Assembly: GCA_021792185.1 (NCBI GenBank)
Contig: JAJYVD010000019.1
Location: 1 to 39,176 of the forward strand
DNA length: 39,176 nucleotides
Source of the DNA: Nitrospirota bacterium
GTDB lineage: Bacteria; Nitrospirota; Thermodesulfovibrionia; Thermodesulfovibrionales; Dissulfurispiraceae
Direction: 5' to 3'
In this document: piece by piece, positions 8,807 to 16,003 of the stretch
How positions within the stretch are numbered: position 1 is the first letter of the stretch
Layout of the letters: the number at the start of each line of letters is the position of its first letter
Notes under the pieces: model-generated
Told to the model about the DNA's origin: nothing
Seen by the model: only the letters and a program-made list of their open reading frames with translations
Database searches by the model: none
Program-made: the position numbers and the translations under genes

Positions 8807-10123
8807 ATGTCAATGCCTAATATTTATTTAATCAAGCTTCCGCATTATTATCATATCCACGACTGGAATCTGCCGCTTGGTCTTCTTTATCTCGGCTCTT
8901 TTCTGAAAAGCAAAGGCTTGGACCCGAAGTTCCTTGATCTGTCAGGGCGCGATGAGAACGAATGGAATATACCGCTGGACGGCAATTTCTATTGCGTTTC
9001 CAGCAACACGCCTGACTTTCATCTTGCCGTTAAAATAGCAGCGTTTTTGAAGGATAAAACCGATGCTACATTGGTGATAGGTGGTATTCATCCGACCGCC
9101 TGCCCTGAAGATACATTGAAAAGTTCAGTTTTCGATATAGCGGCATTCGGAGAGGGAGAGCATACGCTTTTTGAAATAGTCACAGGAGCGCCCATTGAAG
9201 AGATAAATGGTATATGTTACAGGAAAAACGGTGAGTTACATAAAAATCCGCAAAGGGATATGGAAAAGAACCTTGATGTCTTTCCACGACCCGATTTGAG
9301 CTTTCTCGATATCGAAAAATATAAGAATCCGATCATTATAAAAGACCCGGCGTCAAAGGGGGTTCCGATGATCGTTTCGAGGGGCTGTCCGTATGAGTGC
9401 GTTTTCTGCGCCAGCCCCGCAATGTGGCACAGGGTGACCCGTTTCCACGGCATAGACTATGTAAAGGAGAACCTTGATTATTATCTGAGCCTCGGCATAA
9501 GGCACATCTTTTTCTGTGACGATACTATCACCATCAACAGGGAATTCCTGAAAAAAATCTGTAAAGAGCTTCGTGAGCGGAATATTATGTGGAGATGCAA
9601 TTCGACCACGAATGTAATAACGCAGGAGCTTACCGATATGCTCTATGAAAACGGATGCAGACAGATAGACTTCGGAGTGGAATCAGGGTCTGACCGGATT
9701 TTGAAAATTATCAAAAAAAGCAGCACTGCTGCAAAGCACCGTGAAGCGGTTCTCACAGCGAGGAGATCAGGACTTATGACCAAATGCATGCTTATGGTGG
9801 GGCATCCCTTTGAAACCGACGACGACATAATGGAGACCGTTAATTTTGTCAGGACCACCCCCTCTGATCTTTGGGGGCTGAGCGTCTTCATCCCTCTTCC
9901 CGGCTGCGCAGTCGCCAACCAGCCCCATAAATTCGAGTTTGAGATTGACGAAACAATGGGATATGATAAATATGTAATTTATGGGCAGGATAAGAATAAT
10001 CCTATAGTCCATAAAGATAAAGACAGAATCGAGAAGTATAGGCAGATGGTTTATGAGGCGATAGGTCAGAATACAACGCTGGATGTGATAAAGAACAGGA
10101 ATGATATTTGTTGTCAGTCATGA
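8807..10123 (+). CDS. B12-binding-domain radical SAM protein (438 aa)
   Basis: Two-domain protein. The N-terminal half has the cobalamin-binding-like Rossmann pattern of B12-type radical SAM proteins (PLGLLYLGSFLKSKG, VIGGIHPTACPED, AAFGEGEHTLFEI). The second half has C194-x3-C198-x2-C201 (SRGCPYECVFC), DFGVESGSDRILKIIKK and GHPFETDDDI. The canonical DxHxxG base-off B12 motif is not seen, as is usual for this subfamily. Possible reactions include C-methylation or rearrangement of a sugar or lipid. AGGAG at about 8795 gives an adequate ribosome binding site; ATG 8813 is an alternative start. The stop overlaps the next ATG as ATGA. Confidence 0.8.
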   Translation: MSMPNIYLIKLPHYYHIHDWNLPLGLLYLGSFLKSKGLDPKFLDLSGRDENEWNIPLDGNFYCVSSNTPDFHLAVKIAAFLKDKTDATLVIGGIHPTACPEDTLKSSVFDIAAFGEGEHTLFEIVTGAPIEEINGICYRKNGELHKNPQRDMEKNLDVFPRPDLSFLDIEKYKNPIIIKDPASKGVPMIVSRGCPYECVFCASPAMWHRVTRFHGIDYVKENLDYYLSLGIRHIFFCDDTITINREFLKKICKELRERNIMWRCNSTTNVITQELTDMLYENGCRQIDFGVESGSDRILKIIKKSSTAAKHREAVLTARRSGLMTKCMLMVGHPFETDDDIMETVNFVRTTPSDLWGLSVFIPLPGCAVANQPHKFEFEIDETMGYDKYVIYGQDKNNPIVHKDKDRIEKYRQMVYEAIGQNTTLDVIKNRNDICCQS

Positions 10124-11937
10124 ACGAATATAATAAGAATGACATATTCTGGAAAACATTCGCCGGCCTTCCGGGGAACTCATATCTACTGGAGGCAAAA
10201 CTTAGGTCATTTAATTGCCTTTTCGTTTTCCTTACGCGCAAGACTTCTACATTCAGCGGTGATTATCCTATCGCGTTAGGGTACATGGCTTCTCTTTTGC
10301 GAATGAACGGAGCAAAGGCCAAGATTCTGGTGCAGTATGCTGATTCGTATGATGAGGGATCTTTCTCCGGATTTGATATGATATGTTTTTACCCGATGGT
10401 GGTGTTGCTTCAGGAAACCGCGGACTTTGCAGCGAAAGTCAAGGCAGATAATCCGGAAGTCCCAATATGTTTTTTTAATTCGGAGCAGCATCAGCATGAA
10501 ATGCTTTTCTGCGTCCCAAAGGCGGTAGATATTGGTCTTCATGTAATGGAAAGATCTAAAGCGGTTGATTTTATTTTGATAGGCGAGGCTGAATATTCTT
10601 TTTTAAAACTTTGCGAACAGCTTGCTTTTAACAGGAAGGATTTTAACTCGATACCGCGTTGCTTATTTAGAGAAGGGGATGCCATAAGGTTGTCCGAAGA
10701 ACCAATAAGACCGGTAGATTTTGATTATCTACCGTATCCTTCGAGGGACTATCTCGAACAGACCATGTCAGATGACGGCACGAATTCTTCTTCTGTGCGG
10801 GTTCAGTCCAGCAGGGGGTGTGTAAGCCGTTGCCTGTATTGTGTCGAGTCGTCTTCCAATATAACGAGCGGTGGAAGAAAAAAAATATGGACAGGGCGGA
10901 ATATAGTAAAATTTGTTGATGAAATAGAGATGCTTTCGAAGGATTATGGCATCGTTTTTTTTAATGTCATTGATAGTTCCTTTGAAGATCCAGGTAAAAA
11001 TGGCATTGAAAGGATGAATATATTTTGTGATGAGATTTTATCCAGAAATATCAATGCGTCATTTAAGATACACCTCAGGGTCGAGACAATTTCAAAGCTT
11101 AGCGACGATTTTATCGTAAAATTAAAAGATGCAGGATGCGATGTGCTTATCCTAGGGGTTGAATCAGGATTGGAACACGAACTCAGGTCATATAAAAAGA
11201 TAACGACTGTTCAGGAAAATATTGATAATTGTAAGCGCCTTGAAAGTTTTGGAAAATTTTTTCTTCTTCTCGGACATATGATGTTCAGTCCTTTTTTGAA
11301 GCTCGATCACTTGCCGCTTAAAATTGAATTTCTGAAAAAATTGAGACACGGATGGGATTATATGAATGTCTCGAACAATCTCCTTGCCTTTGCCGGAACG
11401 GCCTATCATGAGCTTATAAAGGAAAAGGGATTAGCTGCCGGGAATGATATTTTTAGCGGCACAGTGTCTTACCGTTACGAAGATGAAAGGATAAGATTGG
11501 TGTCTGATGAGATGGGAAGCTTAAAGATCAGGTGCCCTGAGGTTATCCATTTGAACAATCTTTTTTACGATGCGCTTAATATGAAGGCAAGGTATTTAAA
11601 TAAGATGAACAGTCATTTATGGAATGACGAAAGTATATTTAATAAATTTGCTGTAGGAATAGATGAGATGCTCAGAACAACAGAGGATGTTTATGCAGAC
11701 TATTTTCTTCTGCTCGTTGATCTGGCTGATTCAGGCTGGTCGGAGGCAAAGGCTGACAGGCTTTTCAGGGATATGATTCATGGCAGGATACCATTTTTTG
11801 CTGAGAGAACTATGATATTGATTGATGATTTCGTATCGAGCTTTGAGAAAAGAGGGCTCTCGACAAGTAGATTATATCTGAAGACTTGGATGTCTATAAT
11901 CAATACGCAGATAAATACGGCAAGTGGAAAAATTTAA
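10120..11937 (+). CDS. large radical SAM protein (605 aa) with degenerate B12-type domain
   Basis: The start is ATG 10120, forming an ATGA overlap with the previous stop; in-frame TTG codons upstream are less likely. The N-terminal ~190 residues resemble the B12-binding half of its neighbour (YPIALGYMASLLRMNGAKAKIL, GEAEYSFLKLCEQL), but the usual VxGGxHPT block is replaced by ICFFNSEQHQHE. The radical SAM motif is C234-x3-C238-x2-C241 (SRGCVSRCLYC), with ILGVESGLEHEL further on. About 200 C-terminal residues after the barrel (from about 400) match no domain I recognise. With the 8807 gene it forms a tandem pair, possibly acting in sequence on one substrate. Confidence 0.72.
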   Translation: MNEYNKNDIFWKTFAGLPGNSYLLEAKLRSFNCLFVFLTRKTSTFSGDYPIALGYMASLLRMNGAKAKILVQYADSYDEGSFSGFDMICFYPMVVLLQETADFAAKVKADNPEVPICFFNSEQHQHEMLFCVPKAVDIGLHVMERSKAVDFILIGEAEYSFLKLCEQLAFNRKDFNSIPRCLFREGDAIRLSEEPIRPVDFDYLPYPSRDYLEQTMSDDGTNSSSVRVQSSRGCVSRCLYCVESSSNITSGGRKKIWTGRNIVKFVDEIEMLSKDYGIVFFNVIDSSFEDPGKNGIERMNIFCDEILSRNINASFKIHLRVETISKLSDDFIVKLKDAGCDVLILGVESGLEHELRSYKKITTVQENIDNCKRLESFGKFFLLLGHMMFSPFLKLDHLPLKIEFLKKLRHGWDYMNVSNNLLAFAGTAYHELIKEKGLAAGNDIFSGTVSYRYEDERIRLVSDEMGSLKIRCPEVIHLNNLFYDALNMKARYLNKMNSHLWNDESIFNKFAVGIDEMLRTTEDVYADYFLLLVDLADSGWSEAKADRLFRDMIHGRIPFFAERTMILIDDFVSSFEKRGLSTSRLYLKTWMSIINTQINTASGKI

Positions 11938-13003
11938 ATGGAATATCCCGATAGAGATCGGGGGCCATAGGATTAAAAACAGAATTGTCTTCCCTCCGAT
12001 AAATACCAATTGGGCAGGCGAGAACGGAGAAATAACTGATAAGATCATAAATTTTTACAGGGAGACAGCAGCAGGAGGTTGCGGAATGATTGTAGTAAGC
12101 GGCACCGCAGTTTCGCCTGATGCCAAGAGCACAGACCGTTCTCTTTGCCTGTATGACGAAAAGTATTTATCAGGATTTATGCGTTTGACTAAATGCATAA
12201 AAAAAGAAGATTGCTTTGCAGCGATACAGTTGATGCATGTAGGGGGACAGGGGAATCCGGATTTTACCGGGCGCATTCCGCTGTCTCCTTCTGGCATAAA
12301 ATGCATGGCTATAGGTATTGAACCTGCTGTTCTGTCTATTTACGAGATCGCTGATATCCAGAAAAAATTTATCAATTCAGCAAAATTAGCATATAGCGCA
12401 GGTTTCCATGCAGTAGAACTTCACCTTGCTCACGGATATCTCCTGCATGAATTCCTCTCTGAGCATACGAATAAAAGAAACGATATATATGGAGGAAATA
12501 TTTTAAACAGGGCAAGGTTGGTGCTGGATATTATAAAAGGAATCCGTGCCGAAGTCCCTATTATCATCATAGGCGCAAGAGTATCTGGAGAGGATTTTGT
12601 TAAAGACGGCATAAATGAAAGCATTAACAGGGAATTGCTTCCGATGTTTCAGGATGCCGGGATTGGATACTTCAGCGTAACAGCAGGAATATACGATAGT
12701 TCGAGGGCAAAGCATGAGGCAATGTCGCAGGGGTTATTTTTTGCTTATGCTAAAGGCATAAAAGACATGATAGACAGACCCGTAATGGGCGTTGGGAAAG
12801 TGCTTGATTTGATCACCGCTGAGGATCATTTAAGAAAGGGAGACTGCGATATGGTTGCAATAGGTCGTGGACTTATTGCAGACCCCATGATGATAAAAAA
12901 ATTTTTGAATAGCAATAAAATTAACAGATGTATAGAGTGTGACCAATGCCGGTTCCTGCGCCATGGCAGCAAATATCTGACATGCTCTGTGAGGGAGTTA
13001 TAA
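11924..13003 (+). CDS. old-yellow-enzyme-type FMN reductase (2,4-dienoyl-CoA reductase N-terminal type)
   Basis: 359 residues from GTG 11924, overlapping the previous gene by 14 bases. The flavin TIM barrel is shown by NRIVFPPINTNW, IQLMHVGGQG, VELHLAHGYLLHEFLS and NKRNDIYGG (about 183-191) with ILNRARL. A C-terminal [4Fe-4S]-type motif is present: C336-x2-C339-x2-C342-x11-C354. The protein stops there and lacks the FAD/NAD(P)H domains of full 2,4-dienoyl-CoA reductase, so it needs an outside electron source. It probably reduces an activated C=C bond; within this cassette an unsaturated or keto sugar or a lipid intermediate is plausible but unproven. Confidence 0.78.
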   Translation: MEKFKWNIPIEIGGHRIKNRIVFPPINTNWAGENGEITDKIINFYRETAAGGCGMIVVSGTAVSPDAKSTDRSLCLYDEKYLSGFMRLTKCIKKEDCFAAIQLMHVGGQGNPDFTGRIPLSPSGIKCMAIGIEPAVLSIYEIADIQKKFINSAKLAYSAGFHAVELHLAHGYLLHEFLSEHTNKRNDIYGGNILNRARLVLDIIKGIRAEVPIIIIGARVSGEDFVKDGINESINRELLPMFQDAGIGYFSVTAGIYDSSRAKHEAMSQGLFFAYAKGIKDMIDRPVMGVGKVLDLITAEDHLRKGDCDMVAIGRGLIADPMMIKKFLNSNKINRCIECDQCRFLRHGSKYLTCSVREL

Positions 13004-13004
13004 T

Positions 13005-13988
13005 ATGTCGCAAAGGATGCTGATATTGGGCGGAGCGAGATTCCACGGATTACAGGCTGCCGAATTTTTTTCGAACGCAGGATATGAAGTTTATGTTCTT
13101 AATAGAGGCAATTATAAAACCAGTTACGGGTCCCACATAAAACACATGCGTGCGGACAGGAACGATGCGGATGCCCTTAAATCAGTTTTAAAAGATAAAT
13201 ATTTTGATGTTGTGATTGATAATAATGCGTATAATAATTCACATATAAACATTATTCTAAATTTGATTAGGGACAGGTGCGGTCATTATATTTTTACCAG
13301 TTCGGTTGCTGTTTACCTTATGGCATCATCGGATAGAAGACTAAAAGAAGATGATGCGACAGGTATTTTGAAGGAGCCTTATTCTCCGGCGGTGAGAGAA
13401 TACGCAATTAATAAATTAGCGGCAGAAAATGCATTGATAGAAAATGCGCGGGGGATGAATTGTACGATTCTCAGATTCCCGAATATATACGGAGAAGGAG
13501 ATTTTACCGCTAAACTGTCACATTTCTATTATCGGTTCAGGGACGGAGGCAGGATATTACTTGAGGAGGAGGTAGACAGGTTCAGCCTTATTTATGTCAA
13601 AGATGTGGTCAGGGCGCTTGAATGTGTTATCCGGAATGAGGCTTGCAGGGGTAGAATTATCAATATAGCTGATCCTGTAGATTATAATTATGATGAATTC
13701 TTCATCGCGGTATACGGAGACAAGTATAACAGGGACAAACTGCTTTTAGTCCCTGCTGAAAAGATATGGAACGGCGGATACTGCTTTTCTTTCACATGGA
13801 GTCCCTCGCTGGATACCTCACTGTCTCAAGGCCTGTTTGGAGATTTAAGCTATACCCCAATAAGCGTATGGAGTAAAGATACCCTTGAATGGGAACTTGA
13901 AAATTTCAAATATAGAAATCTGAGCCCGGACTATATACGGCTTAGGGAAGTCGAGCTGAAACTGATAGAGGAGTATTGCGGTGATTAA
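13005..13988 (+). CDS. NAD(P)-dependent epimerase/reductase-like protein
   Basis: 327 residues with an N-terminal nucleotide-binding loop LILGGARFHGLQAA (GGxxxxG, the atypical extended-SDR form), TSSVAVY for the catalytic Ser/Thr and YAINK for the Y-x3-K pair. RFPNIYGEGD and FSLIYVKDVVRAL are substrate-side blocks of the family. It is of the isoflavone-reductase/CSP41-like branch, distinct from LegB at 157. It probably oxidises or epimerises a nucleotide sugar. It starts one base after the OYE gene and its last 8 bases overlap the next gene. Confidence 0.72.
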   Translation: MSQRMLILGGARFHGLQAAEFFSNAGYEVYVLNRGNYKTSYGSHIKHMRADRNDADALKSVLKDKYFDVVIDNNAYNNSHINIILNLIRDRCGHYIFTSSVAVYLMASSDRRLKEDDATGILKEPYSPAVREYAINKLAAENALIENARGMNCTILRFPNIYGEGDFTAKLSHFYYRFRDGGRILLEEEVDRFSLIYVKDVVRALECVIRNEACRGRIINIADPVDYNYDEFFIAVYGDKYNRDKLLLVPAEKIWNGGYCFSFTWSPSLDTSLSQGLFGDLSYTPISVWSKDTLEWELENFKYRNLSPDYIRLREVELKLIEEYCGD

Positions 13989-14871
13989 CAATTTGATAAT
14001 CAAAACGTCTTATTCAAGGCTTAAGGATGGAAGCCTAAAATCCAATTTTGGAGACCTCTTGAGGAGCACGTCTTTATCCTCATGCCTGAATAACGATTTC
14101 CGCTGGTTGACCGATTCGAGAGCGTTACCGTTACTTAAATGGTTTATGGACAGCCACAGGCTGATTGTTGTCGATGCCGATATTAAAGATTACGGATTAT
14201 CCGAAAATACGAACATCTATAATATAGATAATTATATTTGCGACAGTGATATGTTCGTTCAAGGGAGCGGCGCATGGCACGGATATATAAGGAACGGCAG
14301 AGGCGATATAATACCTGAAAACGATCTTATCAGGTGCATAGAGCCATATAGCGGACTTGATTGCGCCATCTCATGGCAGGAAGCCCTAATAAGGGGAATG
14401 GGTTTTGAATGGCATGAGCAGGATTATTCCGCATCAAATGCTCCGGCCTTTGAAGTTATGTATGACATCGGCTTTAACTGGCATGTCCATCCTGAATGGG
14501 AGTCAAAAAAGTGGAATGAAAAACTGTGGCGTAATCTTGAGGAGGCACTGAGCCCACCATTGTCCGTCTCATGGCAGCAAGGGGTGAATGATTTGGATGA
14601 ATATGTCCATTGGATTTCATCGTGCAGTCTTATAGTGACCTGCGACACTCTGGGCTTGCATTTGGCTTCCGCGTTAAGGAAAAAAGTTGTTGCGATTGTG
14701 GGAGTTACCGACTGTCACGAATACAGCTACGGCAGGGTTTTCTTTGTCAGACCGGAACGCAGCGACTGCATGCCCTGTAACATGCCGGTGTGCAGATATG
14801 GAAAAACCTGTCTTGACAGCGTTCCTGTAGAAAGTGTGGCAAGGACTGTTTTTGAAGTGTTGAAAAAATAA
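13981..14871 (+). CDS. GT9-like glycosyltransferase, copy 2
   Basis: 296 residues from GTG 13981, with GAGGAG (13968-13973) as ribosome binding site. It parallels the gene at 5952: N-terminal NFGDLLRSTSLSSCL replaces LGDVLRTTPILGAL, IGFNWHVHPEW matches IGFNYLVGSKW, WQQGVNDLDEYVHWISSC matches WQEGQNDLFVYLNWINSC, and CDTLGLHLASALRKKVVAIVG matches the donor-binding block. The terminal cysteines (CMPCNMPVCRYGKTC) are also kept. It is shorter than copy 1, mostly in the N-terminal half, which looks diverged. Like copy 1 it sits beside a SPASM-type paralogue. Confidence 0.7.
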   Translation: MINNLIIKTSYSRLKDGSLKSNFGDLLRSTSLSSCLNNDFRWLTDSRALPLLKWFMDSHRLIVVDADIKDYGLSENTNIYNIDNYICDSDMFVQGSGAWHGYIRNGRGDIIPENDLIRCIEPYSGLDCAISWQEALIRGMGFEWHEQDYSASNAPAFEVMYDIGFNWHVHPEWESKKWNEKLWRNLEEALSPPLSVSWQQGVNDLDEYVHWISSCSLIVTCDTLGLHLASALRKKVVAIVGVTDCHEYSYGRVFFVRPERSDCMPCNMPVCRYGKTCLDSVPVESVARTVFEVLKK

Positions 14872-14879
14872 ACCGATAA
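14853..14879 (+). promoter_or_regulatory. sigma-28-like promoter candidate
   Basis: TGAAGTGT (14853-14860), 11 bases, ACCGATAA (14872-14879). This matches the enterobacterial sigma-28 consensus TAAAGTTT-N11-GCCGATAA at 13 of 16 positions with exact spacing. It straddles the stop of the GT9 gene (TAA 14869-14871), so the minus-35 part is also coding. A transcript would start near 14886 and give a leader of roughly 47 bases to ATG 14933. Confidence 0.45.
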
Positions 14880-14932
14880 CTAATAGAAAAGAAATTTGCT
14901 TGACAGAAACTTGGAAAACGGAGGGATTGAAC

Positions 14933-15991
14933 ATGGCAAGTTTATATATTGACGGAAGTAAATTGCTGTATCATTTGGACAGGATTGAGGACTGGCTGAA
15001 GGGATTTGATGTTTTTCCTGTCCATGTCGAAATAAGCCCGTCGAGCGCCTGCAACCAGAAATGCATTTTGTGCTGCGTTGATTATAAACATCACAAGCCT
15101 GCATTTCTGTCGAGAGAGATATTCCTTGGGTTGGTAGAAGACTTTGCGGCACACGGGGTGAAGAGCTTTCTACTGGCCGGCGAAGGAGAGCCGCTGTTAA
15201 ACAGGCATGTCCCTGAATTTATAGCTAAATCTTACGAAAAAGGGATAGACAGCGCAATAAATTCCAATGCAGTTCTGTTAAAGAAAGAAATATCTTCAGA
15301 AATATTGCCTTACCTTACATGGGCCAGATTTACAATACAGTCATCCGATCCGAAGAAGTATGCCTTGCTTCACGGTACAAAGGAAGAAGATTTTTATAGG
15401 GCTGTTGAAAATATAAGAGAGGCGGCAGATATCAAAAAAAAGAATAATCTGAAGGTGACCCTCGGCATTCAGCAGATACTTGCAAATGAGAACTACGACA
15501 ATGTTTATGAGGTGGCAAAGTTGTCAAAGGAGCTGGGCGTTGACTACTTTACAGTGAAGAGATTCAGCAAACATCCCAAGAATGAATATAATGTGCCGGA
15601 AGATTTATACAAACAATCTATGGAGCAGTTCAAGGCATGCGAGGCTCTTAGCGATGCAGGTTTTCAGGCATTGATAAGATGGAATCAGTTTGAAAAACAG
15701 TGCGTAAGAAATTACAGACAGTGCGTTGGTTTGCCTTTCATAACTCAGATATTGGCTGACGGAGGCATTTACCCGTGCTGCATGTTTTTTGACGATCCGA
15801 CCCAATGTTTTGGAAATCTTCATGGAAAAAGTTTTGCCGATATTTGGCTCAGCGACAGAAGGCGGGATATAATGCGGCACATAAAAGAAAATATTGATGT
15901 TGACAAATGCATGACCTACTGCCGTCACCATTCGACAAACATATTCCTGTGGCAGATACTAACGCCGCCGGAGCATATTAATTTTATTTAG
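14933..15991 (+). CDS. radical SAM/SPASM-type protein, paralogue 3 of 3
   Basis: The start is set at ATG 14933 by a strong ribosome binding site, GGAGGG (14920-14925), 7 bases upstream; a TTG at 14900 would add 11 residues before the conserved N-terminus. The resulting 352 residues equal paralogue 2 in length. C40-x3-C44-x2-C47 (ACNQKCILC), LAGEGEPLL, N-terminal LYIDGSKLLYHLDRI and terminal PPEHINFI define the family. SPASM-like cysteines include CVGLPF, CCMFFDD and CMTYCRHH. It is separated from the CgeB-like gene by about 12 bases. Confidence 0.8.
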   Translation: MASLYIDGSKLLYHLDRIEDWLKGFDVFPVHVEISPSSACNQKCILCCVDYKHHKPAFLSREIFLGLVEDFAAHGVKSFLLAGEGEPLLNRHVPEFIAKSYEKGIDSAINSNAVLLKKEISSEILPYLTWARFTIQSSDPKKYALLHGTKEEDFYRAVENIREAADIKKKNNLKVTLGIQQILANENYDNVYEVAKLSKELGVDYFTVKRFSKHPKNEYNVPEDLYKQSMEQFKACEALSDAGFQALIRWNQFEKQCVRNYRQCVGLPFITQILADGGIYPCCMFFDDPTQCFGNLHGKSFADIWLSDRRRDIMRHIKENIDVDKCMTYCRHHSTNIFLWQILTPPEHINFI

Positions 15992-16003
15992 AGGTCTTAT
16001 GTG

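Noticed and set aside
4867-15991. A RiPP system with SPASM maturases
   Set aside because: I looked for short precursor-like ORFs, transporters and peptidases beside the SPASM genes and saw none; sugar genes surround them instead.
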